Positions 36,249 to 47,618 are shown, numbered from the stretch's first letter. The stretch: 64,000 nt of DNA from Neisseriaceae bacterium (GCA_027489245.1 JAIYAC010000012.1:28949-92948), one strand, 5' to 3'. Translations and numbers: made by a program. The notes: a model not told the origin generated them from the sequence alone.

Positions 36249-37790
36249 TTAGAAGCTGTAGCCAGCCTTGAACGATTCGATCGCCTTGGCCAGTACTTTT
36301 TCGTTGTCGGCAGACAGATCACCGGAAGCGTCGGTAGCGGTCAGCACGTCGGCGTGATTAGCGCGAACGTAAGCCAGGAACGCTGCTTCGAAAGCCAGGG
36401 CTTTCTTAACCGGTACGTCTTCGTAGTAACCCTTGTTCACGGACCACAGAGTCAGCGCCATTTCGGCGGTAGACAGGGTCGAGAACTGTTTCTGCTTCAT
36501 CAGCTCGGTCACCACTTCACCGTGTTGCAGCTGCTTGCGGGTCGCCTCGTCCAGATCGGAAGCAAACTGCGAGAACGCAGCCAGTTCACGGTACTGGGCC
36601 AGAGCCAGACGGATACCACCGCCCAGTTTCTTGATGACCTTGGTTTGTGCAGCGCCACCCACGCGGGATACCGAAATACCTGCGTTAATAGCAGGACGGA
36701 TACCAGCGTTGAACAGATCGGTTTCCAGGAAGATCTGACCGTCGGTAATCGAAATTACGTTGGTCGGAACGAAAGCGGAAACGTCACCAGCCTGGGTTTC
36801 GATGATTGGCAGAGCAGTCAGCGAACCGGTTTTGCCTTTAACAGCGCCGCCAGTCAGTTTTTCTACTTCATCTTCGTTGATGCGGGAAGCGCGTTCCAGC
36901 AGACGGGAGTGCAGGTAGAAAACGTCGCCCGGGTAAGCTTCGCGGCCCGGTGGGCGGCGCAGCAGCAGGGAGATCTGACGGTAAGCTACGGCTTGTTTGG
37001 ACAGATCGTCATAAACGATCAGTGCATCTTCACCGGTGTCGCGGAAGAATTCGCCCATGGCGCAGCCGGAGTACGGTGCGATGAACTGCAGTGCGGCGGC
37101 TTCGGAAGCAGTAGCAGCAACCACAATGGTGTGACCCATTGCGCCGTGCTCTTCCAGCTTGCGCACTACGTTGGCGATGGAGGACGCTTTCTGGCCTACG
37201 GCTACGTAGATGCAGACAACGCCGGTGTCTTTCTGGTTCACGATTGCATCGAGTGCAACAGCGGTTTTACCAGTCTGACGGTCGCCAATGATCAGTTCAC
37301 GCTGGCCGCGGCCAACCGGTACCATGGAGTCGATGGACTTCAGGCCGGTTTGCATTGGCTGCGAAACGGATTGACGGGCAATAACGCCCGGAGCAATCTT
37401 TTCGATCGGGGAAGTTTTGGACGCGTTGATCGGGCCTTTGCCATCGATCGGCTGACCCAGCGCGTTTACCACGCGGCCAACCAGTTCACGACCTACCGGC
37501 ACTTCCAGAATGCGACCGGTACACTTCACTTCCTGACCTTCGGAGATGTGCTCGTACTCGCCCAGGATCACGGCACCTACGGAGTCACGCTCCAGGTTCA
37601 TGGCCAGGCCAAAGGTGTTGCCCGAGAACTCGAGCATTTCACCCTGCATCACGTCTGTCAGGCCATGGATACGAACGATACCGTCGGTTACGGAGATCAC
37701 AGTACCTTTGGTACGGGTCTCGGCACCTTCAGCCAGGTTCTGAATCTTTGCCTTGATCAGATCGCTGATTTCAGAGGGGTTCAACTGCAT
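36249..37790 (-). CDS. atpA: F1Fo ATP synthase subunit alpha
   Basis: The 513-residue non-catalytic F1 subunit. It begins [19 protein letters not shown], has the nucleotide-binding GDRQTGKT near residue 170 and the family signature [27 protein letters not shown] precedes the ATG. Two ten-base repeat cores (37308 and 37473) occur inside but may reflect codon choice only. Confidence 0.98.
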   Translation of the reverse strand: MQLNPSEISDLIKAKIQNLAEGAETRTKGTVISVTDGIVRIHGLTDVMQGEMLEFSGNTFGLAMNLERDSVGAVILGEYEHISEGQEVKCTGRILEVPVGRELVGRVVNALGQPIDGKGPINASKTSPIEKIAPGVIARQSVSQPMQTGLKSIDSMVPVGRGQRELIIGDRQTGKTAVALDAIVNQKDTGVVCIYVAVGQKASSIANVVRKLEEHGAMGHTIVVAATASEAAALQFIAPYSGCAMGEFFRDTGEDALIVYDDLSKQAVAYRQISLLLRRPPGREAYPGDVFYLHSRLLERASRINEDEVEKLTGGAVKGKTGSLTALPIIETQAGDVSAFVPTNVISITDGQIFLETDLFNAGIRPAINAGISVSRVGGAAQTKVIKKLGGGIRLALAQYRELAAFSQFASDLDEATRKQLQHGEVVTELMKQKQFSTLSTAEMALTLWSVNKGYYEDVPVKKALAFEAAFLAYVRANHADVLTATDASGDLSADNEKVLAKAIESFKAGYSF

Positions 37791-37798
37791 GATCTCTC

Positions 37799-38335
37799 CT
37801 AATTCTTGAGGCTTGCTGCCATTGCCTGCAGCTTGCCGCTCACCGACGCATCAATCACGTCGTCACCAACCAGTACTCGCAGGCCACCGATCAGCTCGGG
37901 GACAACACGCACTTCAATCCGTACGGTTTTGCCGTACTTCTTGGTAAGCGTGGCGATCAGGTCAGCTTGCTGGCTTTCGTCCATCGGGTAGGCGGACTCT
38001 ACTTGAGCGTCCAGCACACCTTCGGCACGGGCCTTGAGGGCTTCAAACTGTTCGGCAATTTCAGGCAGCAGCGTCAGACGACGGTTTTCGATAAGGGTAA
38101 CGATGAACTGTTTGATGTCATCATTGGCCTTGTCGCCCAGTACGTCCAAAAACAACGCCTCAATCTCTTGCGCGGTATGTTTCGGGTTCGTAACGACTTG
38201 CGTCACGTCCGGGTTCGCCACCATGGCAGCCAGCCACGCGAGCGCGTCAGACCACTTGGCTTGAGACTGCTGCTCGGTGGCAAGGCTGTATACCGCTTCG
38301 GCATAGGGCCTTGCTACGGTAATGAGTTCTGCCAT
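37799..38335 (-). CDS. atpH: F1Fo ATP synthase subunit delta
   Basis: The 178-residue OSCP-like subunit joining the peripheral stalk to F1. It opens with [15 protein letters not shown] and ends with the signature [29 protein letters not shown]. Eight bases before atpA. Confidence 0.96.
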   Translation of the reverse strand: MAELITVARPYAEAVYSLATEQQSQAKWSDALAWLAAMVANPDVTQVVTNPKHTAQEIEALFLDVLGDKANDDIKQFIVTLIENRRLTLLPEIAEQFEALKARAEGVLDAQVESAYPMDESQQADLIATLTKKYGKTVRIEVRVVPELIGGLRVLVGDDVIDASVSGKLQAMAASLKN

Positions 38336-38342
38336 GAGTTAA

Positions 38343-38813
38343 TTAAAACTCCGCTTTGATGGAGGCTAACAGATCAGCGTGCTTCGCAGCGTCGATCTCT
38401 TTGCGCAGGATCTTCTCTGCGCCGGCTACGGCCAGACCAGCTACCTGCTCGCGCAGGGCTTCCTTGGCACGCAACACTTCCTGATCGATCTGGGATTTGG
38501 CTTCGGTTACCAGCTTGGCACCTTCGGTGCGAGCGGCATCCTTCGCCTCTTCCACGATCTGGTTGGCGCGCTTTTCAGCGGCCAGAATCAGCTCGGTAGC
38601 TTGTTGTTTAGCCTGACGAAGTTCGTCAGCAACACGCTTTTCAGCTGCTTCCAGATCCTGCTTGCCACGTTCTGCAGCGGCCAAGCCATCAGCAATACGC
38701 TTGGCACGCTCTTCCATCATGTTGGTAAGCGGAGGCCAAACAAACTTCATGGTGAACCATACCAGGATAGCGAAAGTGATCGCCTGGCCCAGTAGTGTTA
38801 CGTTGAATTCCAC
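38343..38813 (-). CDS. atpF: F1Fo ATP synthase subunit b
   Basis: The 156-residue peripheral stalk subunit. One N-terminal membrane helix ([23 protein letters not shown]) is followed by a long charged coiled coil ([28 protein letters not shown]...). The start is GTG at 38813 with AGGAAAAC upstream. Confidence 0.96.
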   Translation of the reverse strand: MEFNVTLLGQAITFAILVWFTMKFVWPPLTNMMEERAKRIADGLAAAERGKQDLEAAEKRVADELRQAKQQATELILAAEKRANQIVEEAKDAARTEGAKLVTEAKSQIDQEVLRAKEALREQVAGLAVAGAEKILRKEIDAAKHADLLASIKAEF

Positions 38814-38863
38814 GCTTGTTTTCCTCCAGTGTGGTTACGACAACAACCGTTTTCGCTTAAAAA

Positions 38864-39151
<288 letters not shown>

Positions 39152-39214
39152 TTAAATCTCCTAAAGACTAATGCAAGGATGGTTTGAGAAAAGGTACGAA
39201 AAAACTGCTAAAAA

Positions 39215-40036
<822 letters not shown>

Positions 40037-40399
40037 TCAATTTTTAATCAGAAGCCCGAACCAGTAAGCGGAAGTGGCTGCTATGTAGCCGCCAAACAGA
40101 CCCGCCACCGACAAATCCTTGAAAAAAGCGAGAGCACCACCAAATAACAGAAGTGTCAGCACAAACTTGACTGCCTCTGCCTTGTAATGCGCCCGCATCA
40201 ATTCTGCAGGTGAAACCCTGTGCACCGCCCCGGCGATATGCACGTAAGCCAGTGCCGGCAAGATGGCACACAGCCCGCCCATCAGTGCCGATACCGGTAC
40301 GTTTAGCGCATCGCCAGCCATCAGCACACTGGCTGCCACAGCCAACAGTGTCAGCCTGACCTGCAGGCGTACTACGCGTTTTGCGTCCGGATTATTCAT
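40037..40399 (-). CDS. atpI: ATP synthase subunit I (AtpI)
   Basis: A 120-residue protein with four hydrophobic helices, first in the atp operon. It is a poorly conserved assembly or ion-supply accessory of Fo. I take the ATG at 40399; a GTG at 40408 would leave a leader of only about nine bases after the predicted transcription start. Confidence 0.85.
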   Translation of the reverse strand: MNNPDAKRVVRLQVRLTLLAVAASVLMAGDALNVPVSALMGGLCAILPALAYVHIAGAVHRVSPAELMRAHYKAEAVKFVLTLLLFGGALAFFKDLSVAGLFGGYIAATSAYWFGLLIKN

Positions 40400-40423
40400 G
40401 TACGGCACTTAAAAAATCGGTCG

Positions 40424-40453
40424 ATTATAGGCTTGGGGTGACGAAAGCGTCAA
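40424..40453 (-). promoter_or_regulatory. Promoter of the atp operon with overlapping palindrome
   Basis: On the minus strand TTGACG (40453-40448), an 18-base spacer and a perfect TATAAT (40429-40424) precede atpI. The -35 box overlaps the dyad TGACGCTTTCGTCA (40453-40440), a possible regulator site. Confidence 0.8.
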
Positions 40454-40489
40454 CTTCGTTAAGTCGTCTGGATAATCGCCACCGTCCGC

Positions 40490-41350
40490 TCAGCCAGTTG
40501 ATTTTGCTTGCAGTTTTTCCAGCAGCCCGTCCAGCTCGTCCAGACTTGCATAATCGATGATGACCTTGCCTTTTCCCTTGCTGCCATGGCGGAAGCTGAC
40601 ACTCATGCCGAGCTTATCAGACAGCATGCCTGCCAGGCGTTCGATATCCGCATCCCGCGGCGCTGCCGCAGCGGCTTTGCGGCCAACCTTGGGCTCGGCC
40701 AGGGCCTGTACACGCTGCTCCACTTCGCGCACCGACAGCTGCTCGGCCACGACTGCCTGGGCCAATGCCATTTGCTGTAGCACCGGCAGTGGGAGTAATG
40801 CACGGGCATGACCCATTTCCAGCAGGCCTTCGTGCAACATGGTTTGCAGCGGCGCCGGCAGGGCCAACAGACGCAACAGGTTGCTGATGGCACTACGCGA
40901 GCGGCCCAGTGCCTCGGCCGCACCTTCATGCGTCAGGCCGAATTCCTCGATCAGGCGTTTGATGCCCTTGGCTTCTTCCAGCGGGTCCAGCTGCTGGCGC
41001 TGAATATTTTCGATCAGGCCCATGGCCAGTGCCGACTGGTCGGCTACGCTACGCACCACAGCGGGGATATCGGTGAGCCCAGCCAACTGGCTGGCGCGCC
41101 AACGGCGCTCGCCGGCGATCAGCTCGTAGTCGCCCAAACCGATTTCACGCACCACGATGGGCTGGATCAAACCCTGGGAGCGGATGGATGCGGCCAACTC
41201 TGCCAGCGCGGTTTCGTCCATGTGGCTGCGCGGCTGATATTTGCCCGGACGGATGCTGCCTACCGGCAGGGTGGTCAGGCGTTCGTTGTCTGATTCGACG
41301 GTGGAGAGGAGCGCGTCCAGGCCACGCCCGAGTCCTTTGAGTTTGGCCAT
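40490..41350 (-). CDS. parB: Chromosome partitioning protein ParB
   Basis: A 286-residue ParB/Spo0J protein that binds parS and spreads as a CTP-dependent clamp. It has GLGRGLDALLS at the N-terminus, the ParB core GKYQPRSHMDETALAELAASIRSQGLIQPIVVRE and the GERRWRAS nuclease-like motif, the helix-turn-helix GLTHEGAAEALGRSRSAISNLLRLL, and a C-terminal dimerisation domain. It starts one base after the parA stop. A repeat copy (40679-40690) is inside it. Confidence 0.96.
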   Translation of the reverse strand: MAKLKGLGRGLDALLSTVESDNERLTTLPVGSIRPGKYQPRSHMDETALAELAASIRSQGLIQPIVVREIGLGDYELIAGERRWRASQLAGLTDIPAVVRSVADQSALAMGLIENIQRQQLDPLEEAKGIKRLIEEFGLTHEGAAEALGRSRSAISNLLRLLALPAPLQTMLHEGLLEMGHARALLPLPVLQQMALAQAVVAEQLSVREVEQRVQALAEPKVGRKAAAAAPRDADIERLAGMLSDKLGMSVSFRHGSKGKGKVIIDYASLDELDGLLEKLQAKSTG

Positions 41351-41351
41351 A

Positions 41352-42143
41352 TTATTGCTCGGTACTTGCGGTTTGCGGTTCGAGGCGGGCGATCAGCTCG
41401 GCCGCCAGAGTAAGGTAGGCTTGCGAGCCGCGGGCGGCACGGTCATACACGATGCCGGGCAAGCCATGGCTGGGCGCCTCGGCCAGGCGGATATTACGCG
41501 GCACGACAGTGTCGAATACCTTGCCGCCAAAGTGGCGGGCCAGCTGTTCGGACACTTGCTGCGACAGGTTGCTGCGCGCGTCGAACATGGTGCGCAGCAG
41601 GCCCATGATTTCGATACGCGGATTCACTGCCGCACGCACTTTGCGCAGGGTATTCACCAGGTCGGTCAGCCCTTCCAGTGCATAGTATTCGCACACCATG
41701 GGGATCAGCACGCCCTGCGCCGCCACCAGGCCGTTCAGGGTAAGCAGGTTCAGCGATGGCGGGCTGTCGATCAGCACGTAGTCGTAGTCGGCGGACACCA
41801 GCTCCAGCGCATTTTTCAGCCGCGCCTCGCGCGCCAGCTCTTGCACCAGCTCGATTTCGGCAGCGGACAGGTCGCGGTTGGCCGGCAGCACGTGGTAGCC
41901 GCCTTCTTTGGCCGGCTGGCGCACTTCCTCGACACTGTGTTCGCCCATCAGCACGTGGTACACCGACTTTTGCAAAGCGTTCTTGTCGATGCCGCTGCCC
42001 ATGGTGGCGTTGCCCTGCGGGTCCAGGTCAACAATCAGTACGCGCCGGCCCTGCTCTACCAGGCTGGCAGCCAGGTTCACGACGGTAGTGGTTTTACCCA
42101 CCCCGCCCTTCTGGTTGGCCACAGCGATGATGCGGGCTGTCAT
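41352..42143 (-). CDS. parA: Chromosome partitioning ATPase ParA
   Basis: A 263-residue deviant Walker ATPase: ANQKGGVGKTTTVVNLA at the N-terminus, DLDPQGNATMG, and YDYVLIDSPPSLNLLTLNGL. Drives segregation of ParB-parS complexes over the nucleoid. It overlaps the rsmG stop by four bases (ATGA). Confidence 0.96.
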   Translation of the reverse strand: MTARIIAVANQKGGVGKTTTVVNLAASLVEQGRRVLIVDLDPQGNATMGSGIDKNALQKSVYHVLMGEHSVEEVRQPAKEGGYHVLPANRDLSAAEIELVQELAREARLKNALELVSADYDYVLIDSPPSLNLLTLNGLVAAQGVLIPMVCEYYALEGLTDLVNTLRKVRAAVNPRIEIMGLLRTMFDARSNLSQQVSEQLARHFGGKVFDTVVPRNIRLAEAPSHGLPGIVYDRAARGSQAYLTLAAELIARLEPQTASTEQ

Positions 42144-42769
42144 TTTGCTACCACGCGTACCAGGTGGCGCTGTTCGGCATCCAGCCCCGGCACGTCCAGT
42201 TTTTTCACCTCGGCCACGGCAAAGTCTGCTGGCAGCTGGGCGATTTCTTCAAACGGGTAAACGCCTTTCATGGCGACAAACTGACCATCTGCGGCCAACA
42301 GGTGGCGCGACAGCTTCACGAACTCGGCCAGCTCGGAGAAGGCACGGCTGGTGATGCGGTCGAACTTCTCTGCGGGCTGGTAGGCTTCTACACGTTCGGT
42401 AATCACTTCCACGTTATCCAGCTTCAGCTCGATCACCGCCTGGCGCAGGAAGGTGGTTTTCTTGTGATTGGCGTCCAGCACCACCACTTTCAGGTCGGGG
42501 CGGGCAATCGCGGTGGGGATGCCCGGCATGCCGCCACCCGAACCCACGTCCAGCATGCGCGTACCACCGGCCAGCTGTGGCACCAGGGTCAGACTGTCCA
42601 GCAAGTGGTAGCTCACCATGCGGTCTTTGTCGCGGATGGCGGTGAGGTTGTAGGTCTGGTTCCACTTGGCCAGCAGGCCCAGATAGCCTTCCAGCAGATC
42701 GATTTGTGCGTCGGACAAATCCAGGCCGATAGCGGCCAGGCCCTGGGTGAGTTCTGCGCGATGCGTCAT
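42140..42769 (-). CDS. rsmG: 16S rRNA (guanine527-N7)-methyltransferase
   Basis: A 209-residue SAM methyltransferase modifying G527 of 16S rRNA. It has KWNQTYNLTAIRDKDRMVSYHLLDSL, the SAM motif MLDVGSGGGMPGIP and ITSRAFSELAEFV. First gene of an rsmG-parA-parB unit, in the classic order downstream of mnmG. Confidence 0.97.
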   Translation of the reverse strand: MTHRAELTQGLAAIGLDLSDAQIDLLEGYLGLLAKWNQTYNLTAIRDKDRMVSYHLLDSLTLVPQLAGGTRMLDVGSGGGMPGIPTAIARPDLKVVVLDANHKKTTFLRQAVIELKLDNVEVITERVEAYQPAEKFDRITSRAFSELAEFVKLSRHLLAADGQFVAMKGVYPFEEIAQLPADFAVAEVKKLDVPGLDAEQRHLVRVVAK

Positions 42770-42814
42770 GATGTTCGGAATAAGGTGTGTAAGTTGACCC
42801 GATTGTAACGGGTA

Positions 42815-42855
42815 TCAAAAACAAATGCGCCCCGAAGTGGCGACCCCGGAGCGCA
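42815..42855 (-). terminator. Rho-independent terminator of mnmG
   Basis: TGCGCTCCG and CGGGGCGCA pair with one mismatch on the minus strand and are followed by TTTGTTTTTG. It separates mnmG from rsmG. Confidence 0.7.
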
Positions 42856-42872
42856 GTGCAGCAAAAAGACGC

Positions 42873-44765
42873 TTAACCTGCGCTGCGTGCTTCGCTAAAG
42901 CCACGCTTCAGGTGTACCAGCAGCAAGGCGACGGCGGCAGGGGTAATGCCCTGGATGCGCGAGGCCTGGCCCAGGGTTTCCGGGCGGTGCTGGTTCAGCT
43001 TTTGCGATACTTCTTTGGACAAGCCTTTTACCAGCGCGTAGTCGATATCCAGGGGCAGCTTTACGTCGTCCAGCTGTTCACGCTTGGCCACTTCTTCGTT
43101 TTGGCGATCGATGTAGCCCTGATACTTGATCTGGATTTCCACTTGCTCGGCCACTACCTCATCCTGCACGCCCTCCCCTGCCAGCGACAGCTTCATCAGC
43201 TCGGCGTAGGCCACATTGGGGCGGCGCAGCAGGTCGGCCAGGGTGTATTCGCGCGCCAGCTTCTGGCCCACGATGGCTTCGTCTTCGCCCGGCTGCAGTT
43301 TGCCTGGTTGCACCCAGGTACTGGTGAGGCGCTGCTTTTCTGCCTCTACCGCGTCACGTTTACGGCAGAAGGCGTCCCATTGCGCATCGCCGATCAGGCC
43401 CAGCTTGCGGCCAACTTCGGTCAGGCGCAGGTCGGCATTGTCTTCGCGCAGCTGCAGGCGGAACTCGGCGCGGCTGGTAAACATGCGGTACGGCTCGGAT
43501 ACGCCCAGCGTGGTGAGGTCGTCTACCAATACGCCCAGATAAGCTTCATCACGGCGCGGGCACCAGGCATCTTGCTCGCGGGCGTACAGGCCGGCGTTCA
43601 GGCCAGCCAGCAGGCCCTGCGCGGCGGCTTCTTCGTAACCGGTGGTGCCGTTGATCTGGCCGGCAAAGAACAAGCCCTGAATGGCTTTGGTTTCCAGCGA
43701 GGATTTCAGGCCGCGCGGGTCGAAGTAGTCGTACTCGATGGCATAGCCGGGGCGCAGGATGTGGGCATTTTCCAGGCCACGCATGGAGCGCACGGCGGCA
43801 AGCTGGATATCGAACGGCAGGCTGGTAGAGATACCGTTAGGGTAGTACTCGTGCGTAGTCAGGCCTTCCGGTTCCAGGAAGATCTGGTGGCTTTCTTTAT
43901 CGGCAAAGCGGTTGATCTTGTCTTCGATGGACGGGCAGTAGCGCGGGCCCACGCCTTCGATCACGCCGGTAAACATCGGGCTGCGGTCAAAACCGCTGCG
44001 GATGATGTCGTGGGTTTGCTGGTTGGTATGGGTAATCCAGCACGGCAGCTGCTTGGGGTGCATAGCGCGGCTGCCACGGTAGGAGAACACCGGCTCGGGG
44101 GTATCGCCTGGCTGGGCTTCCATCACCGAAAAGTCGATGGTGCGGCCATCGATACGCGGCGGCGTGCCGGTTTTCAGGCGGCCTACCGGCAGGCTGAGTT
44201 CGCGCAGGCGTTCGCCCAGCGTAGAGGCTGCCTGGTCACCAGCACGGCCGCCAGTGTAGTTTTCCAGCCCGACGTGGATCTTGCCGGACAGGAAGGTCCC
44301 CGCCGTCAACACCACGGTCTTGGCGCGAAAGGTAATGCCGATGGCGGTGATGGCACCGGCTACGCGGTCGCCCTCGATCAGCAAGTCGTCCACCGGCTGC
44401 TGGAACAGCATCAGGTTGGGCTGGTTTTCCAGCATCTCGCGGATCGCTGCCTTGTACAGCACGCGGTCGGCCTGGGCGCGGGTAGCGCGTACCGCCGGGC
44501 CCTTACTGGCGTTAAGCGTACGGAACTGGATGCCGCCGATATCGGTAGCCAGCGCCATGGCGCCACCCAGCGCATCCACCTCTTTCACCAGATGACCTTT
44601 GCCGATACCGCCAATAGACGGGTTGCACGACATCTGGCCCAGGGTTTCGATGTTGTGCGTGAGCAGCAGGGTCTGGCAGCCCATGCGTGCAGCGGCCAAG
44701 GCGGCCTCGGTGCCAGCGTGGCCACCGCCTACTACGATTACGTCAAAGGTCGTGGGATAGATCAT
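42873..44765 (-). CDS. mnmG: tRNA uridine 5-carboxymethylaminomethyl modification enzyme MnmG (GidA)
   Basis: A 630-residue FAD protein that, with MnmE, modifies the wobble uridine of several tRNAs. The N-terminal dinucleotide fold is [23 protein letters not shown], followed by [19 protein letters not shown] [16 protein letters not shown]. Later come [16 protein letters not shown] and the C-terminal helical domain for MnmE. The ATG at 44765 gives the usual length; a TTG start ten codons upstream is less likely. Confidence 0.97.
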   Translation of the reverse strand: MIYPTTFDVIVVGGGHAGTEAALAAARMGCQTLLLTHNIETLGQMSCNPSIGGIGKGHLVKEVDALGGAMALATDIGGIQFRTLNASKGPAVRATRAQADRVLYKAAIREMLENQPNLMLFQQPVDDLLIEGDRVAGAITAIGITFRAKTVVLTAGTFLSGKIHVGLENYTGGRAGDQAASTLGERLRELSLPVGRLKTGTPPRIDGRTIDFSVMEAQPGDTPEPVFSYRGSRAMHPKQLPCWITHTNQQTHDIIRSGFDRSPMFTGVIEGVGPRYCPSIEDKINRFADKESHQIFLEPEGLTTHEYYPNGISTSLPFDIQLAAVRSMRGLENAHILRPGYAIEYDYFDPRGLKSSLETKAIQGLFFAGQINGTTGYEEAAAQGLLAGLNAGLYAREQDAWCPRRDEAYLGVLVDDLTTLGVSEPYRMFTSRAEFRLQLREDNADLRLTEVGRKLGLIGDAQWDAFCRKRDAVEAEKQRLTSTWVQPGKLQPGEDEAIVGQKLAREYTLADLLRRPNVAYAELMKLSLAGEGVQDEVVAEQVEIQIKYQGYIDRQNEEVAKREQLDDVKLPLDIDYALVKGLSKEVSQKLNQHRPETLGQASRIQGITPAAVALLLVHLKRGFSEARSAG

Positions 44766-44962
44766 AGGTATTGTGCGAAAAGATCGGTCAAACAAAACCG
44801 GCTATTGTACGCCAAAAGCGCATACTTTATAAGTCGTTGATTTTAATCACCCTGCTTGTCATGCGGGTTTCAAAAGACCGTCATCATCATGCCATGCCGG
44901 CGTCACGGCACTGTCAAGCTGGCTGCATAGCATGGTGGCACTACCCCTACCCGGAGTGCACC

Positions 44963-45712
44963 ATGCAGCAAGGTCTCGACACCACCCTGCTGGCCCCTGC
45001 CAGCAAGCTGAGTGTGCGTGTGGCGCATAGCGCCAAGGATATCCGCCGCGCACAAAAGTTGCGTTATCAGGTATTTGCCCAGGAAATGGGGGCCAGCCTG
45101 GCCTCTGCCGCCGAGGGCATTGACCGTGACGAATACGACCCCTACTGCGACCACCTGATCGTAGAAGACAACAGCACCGGCAAAGTGGTGGGCACCTACC
45201 GCATGCTGCCGCCGCACAAGGCCCGCCAGCTGCCCAGCCTGTATTCCGAGCACGAGTTCGACATGAGCCGCCTGGCTGGCATCCGCGACCATATCATCGA
45301 AATTGGCCGCTCCTGCGTGCATAAAGACTACCGTCGCGGTGCCGTCATCGCCCTGCTGTGGGCCGGCCTGGCCGACTATGTGCGCCAGCACGGTGGCCAG
45401 TATCTGGCCGGCTGCGCCAGCGTGAGCCTGGCCGATGGCGGCCATCAGGCCGTCAGCCTGTACCGCCTGCTGGAAAGCAAAAACCTGTCGCCAGCGGAAT
45501 GGCGCGTTACCCCACACCTGCCCTTGCCGCTAGGCGAGGTGCAAGACGACAGCCAGGTGCCCGTGCCCCCGCTGATCAAGGGCTATCTGCGCGCCGGCGC
45601 CTGGGTGTGCGGCGAGCCGGCGTGGGACCCGGATTTCAACTGTGCCGACTTCTTCATGCTGCTGCCGATGAGCCGTCTGGACATGCGCCATCAGCGTCAC
45701 TTCGCGGGCTGA
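44963..45712 (+). CDS. olsB: L-ornithine N-alpha-acyltransferase (OlsB-like)
   Basis: A 249-residue GNAT-fold acyltransferase that makes lyso-ornithine lipid from acyl-ACP, the first step to ornithine lipids. It has AQKLRYQVFAQEMGA, DEYDPYCDHLIVED, VVGTYRMLPP, IEIGRSCVHKDYRRGAVIALLW and the C-terminal PPLIKGYLRAGAWVCGEPAWDPDFNCADFFMLLP, all characteristic. GGAG precedes the ATG at 44963. The partner OlsA is not in the window. Confidence 0.85.
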   Translation: MQQGLDTTLLAPASKLSVRVAHSAKDIRRAQKLRYQVFAQEMGASLASAAEGIDRDEYDPYCDHLIVEDNSTGKVVGTYRMLPPHKARQLPSLYSEHEFDMSRLAGIRDHIIEIGRSCVHKDYRRGAVIALLWAGLADYVRQHGGQYLAGCASVSLADGGHQAVSLYRLLESKNLSPAEWRVTPHLPLPLGEVQDDSQVPVPPLIKGYLRAGAWVCGEPAWDPDFNCADFFMLLPMSRLDMRHQRHFAG

Positions 45713-45735
45713 CCTCTCCCGGCCCGTCCCGCCCC

Positions 45736-45765
45736 AGGTTGGCCGCACGCCCGTGCGGCCAACCT
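45736..45765. repeat. Inverted pair of the dispersed repeat forming an intergenic hairpin
   Basis: AGGTTGGCCGCACG (45736-45749) and CGTGCGGCCAACCT (45752-45765) are perfect inverted repeats two bases apart. The stem follows the olsB stop by 23 bp and precedes trmO by 17 bp; it runs into TT only. A terminator role for olsB is likely. Confidence 0.85.
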
Positions 45766-45782
45766 TTCGCTACAATCGGGGC

Positions 45783-46484
45783 ATGAGCTACACACTGCAC
45801 CCCATTGGCCTGATCAGCTCGCCGTATCAGGAAAAGTTCGGCATACCACGCCAACCCGCGCTGGCGCCCTCGGCCCCGGTTAGCCTCACCCTGCTGCCAC
45901 CCTATAACCAGCCCGACTGCGTACGCGGGCTGGAGGCGTTTTCGCACGTCTGGCTGACGTTTGTCTTTCACGAAACCCTGGCACGCGGCTGGCAGCCGCT
46001 GGTGCGCCCGCCACGGCTGGGCGGCAATAGCAAAGTAGGCGTGTTTGCCAGCCGCGCCACGCACCGGCCCAACGGCTTGGGCTTGTCACTGGTCGAGCTC
46101 AAAAGCATCGACACACAACACGGCGTCACCCTGCACCTGGCCGGCGCCGACCTGCTCGATGGCACGCCAGTGCTGGACATCAAGCCGTACATTCCCTTTG
46201 TGGAAGCAAAACCGGAGGCACGCGGGGGGTTTGTCGACGGCCCTCCCCCGCTGCTGGCCGTACAGTGGCAGCCCAAGGCACGCGCCGATCTGCAAGCCTG
46301 GCACCAGGCACCACCGTGGCTAGCCGGGCTGATAGACGAGGTACTGGCGCAAGACCCGCGCCCGGCCTACCAGGACGACCCGGCAAGGGTGTATGGCATC
46401 CACCTTGCCCACTGCGACGTACGCTTTGCTATACAGGGCGATACCGTGCAGGTACTTGAAATAATCACCCCTGCCCAGAACTAA
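45783..46484 (+). CDS. trmO: tRNA (t6A37-N6)-methyltransferase TrmO/TsaA family
   Basis: A 233-residue SAM-dependent methyltransferase with the unusual TrmO beta-barrel fold, methylating t6A37 of threonine tRNA. It begins LHPIGLISSPYQEKFGIPRQP; core motifs are GLEAFSHVWLTFVFH, SRATHRPNGLGLSLVEL, LLDGTPVLDIKPYIPFVE and the C-terminal DPRPAYQDDPARVYGIHLAHCDVRF. The ATG lies only 17 bp after the hairpin, and no clear ribosome site is seen in that space. Confidence 0.92.
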   Translation: MSYTLHPIGLISSPYQEKFGIPRQPALAPSAPVSLTLLPPYNQPDCVRGLEAFSHVWLTFVFHETLARGWQPLVRPPRLGGNSKVGVFASRATHRPNGLGLSLVELKSIDTQHGVTLHLAGADLLDGTPVLDIKPYIPFVEAKPEARGGFVDGPPPLLAVQWQPKARADLQAWHQAPPWLAGLIDEVLAQDPRPAYQDDPARVYGIHLAHCDVRFAIQGDTVQVLEIITPAQN

Positions 46485-46552
46485 GCCATGTTTCGCTTGG
46501 TCGAAATGCTGCCTGACCATCAGCGTCAGCTTACCTACTGGAGAATGAATCA

Positions 46553-47431
46553 ATGATTACCCGAGCGAAGACGTCCATTCTGGCCCTCTCCCTCATTGCT
46601 GTGCTGGCCACGCCGTTTGCAGAAGCCGCACGCGTGGGTAAAGGCAAGAGCGCCGGCATGCAGCGCGCCACCCCTACCCAAAGCTTCCAGCAACAGAATG
46701 CCATCCCGGCTAAAACCCCAACCCAGGTTGCCCCGCAACAAAAAGGCTCCGGCGTTGGCGGCATGGTCGCCGCAGGTGCGGCAGGTGCGGCAGCTGGCTA
46801 CCTGCTGGGCTCTGCCATGGGCGATGATGATGGTGGCTTCCCGTGGCTGGCCGTGATTGGCGGCTCGCTAGCCGGTTTGGCCCTGCTGTCTTTCCTGCGC
46901 CGTCGCGCAGCTAGCCAGCAAGCAGCACGCCGTGCGCCACCGCTGCAAACGCAGCCCATGCACTTTCAGCCCTCGCCAGCGGGCGCCAATGGCATCCCGC
47001 CTATCGGCTCCGGCAATAACGCCATGGGCGGCAGCGGCCTGACCCCGCCACCCGCATCGTTCCAGCGCCTGCCAGACGGTACGGAAGCCCCGCACTTCCT
47101 GCGCCAGGCCAAAGCCACCTTTCTGCATCTGCAGAACCTTAACTCTGCCGATAGCCTGGAAGAAGTACGCAAGTACATGACGGCAGACCTGTTCAATGCG
47201 CTGAAAGACGACATCTCGGCCAACACCGAGCCGGCCGACTTCCCGCAGCTGGATTGCCAGATCGTCGAAGCGACGGTGGAAAGCAGCCGCATGATCGCCA
47301 GCGTGCGCTTCACCGGCATGGTGAGCGAGACTGTTGGCGCCCCGGCGGTACAGTTCAGCGAAACGTGGCACTACGTCAAAGACGACAGCAGCCATGGCAA
47401 GTGGCTGGTAGCGGGTATCCAGCAAAACTAA
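46553..47431 (+). CDS. Tim44-like domain envelope protein
   Basis: A 292-residue protein with a signal peptide (SLIAVLATPFAEA), a Gln/Pro/Ala-rich stretch, a glycine-rich hydrophobic segment (MVAAGAAGAAAGYLLGSAMG), a second membrane helix (WLAVIGGSLAGLALLSFL) and, from about residue 170, a Tim44/NTF2-like domain. GGAG precedes the ATG. Function in bacteria is not established. A reverse repeat copy lies four bases after the stop (47435-47447). Confidence 0.85.
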   Translation: MITRAKTSILALSLIAVLATPFAEAARVGKGKSAGMQRATPTQSFQQQNAIPAKTPTQVAPQQKGSGVGGMVAAGAAGAAAGYLLGSAMGDDDGGFPWLAVIGGSLAGLALLSFLRRRAASQQAARRAPPLQTQPMHFQPSPAGANGIPPIGSGNNAMGGSGLTPPPASFQRLPDGTEAPHFLRQAKATFLHLQNLNSADSLEEVRKYMTADLFNALKDDISANTEPADFPQLDCQIVEATVESSRMIASVRFTGMVSETVGAPAVQFSETWHYVKDDSSHGKWLVAGIQQN

Positions 47432-47454
47432 GCCAAGGTTGGCCGCATCAAACA

Positions 47455-47485
47455 AAAAGGCATCTACGGATGCCTTTTTTCTTTT
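47455..47485 (+). terminator. Rho-independent terminator after the Tim44-like gene
   Basis: AAAAGGCATC and GATGCCTTTT pair around TACG, then TTCTTTT. Confidence 0.92.
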
Positions 47486-47618
47486 GCCTGCACGGGCACT
47501 ACGCTGGCCTGACACGCAGGCACAACAGCCTCCCCCCCGATTACCGCGCGCAGCGCACAAACAAACAGGGCGAGGTGGCTTGCCACACTCGCCCTGCCTT
47601 CGGTCATGCCGCTGCGGC

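Noticed and set aside
37308..37482. Two GCGGCCAACC cores in atpA as members of the repeat family
   Set aside because: They match only ten bases and encode conserved residues of the protein; not counted among the 14 perfect copies.
40490..42143. parS site near parAB
   Set aside because: I looked for TGTTTCACGTGAAACA-like 16-mers. Several CACGTG cores exist in the window, but none has the flanking TTT/AAA arms, so no site is called.
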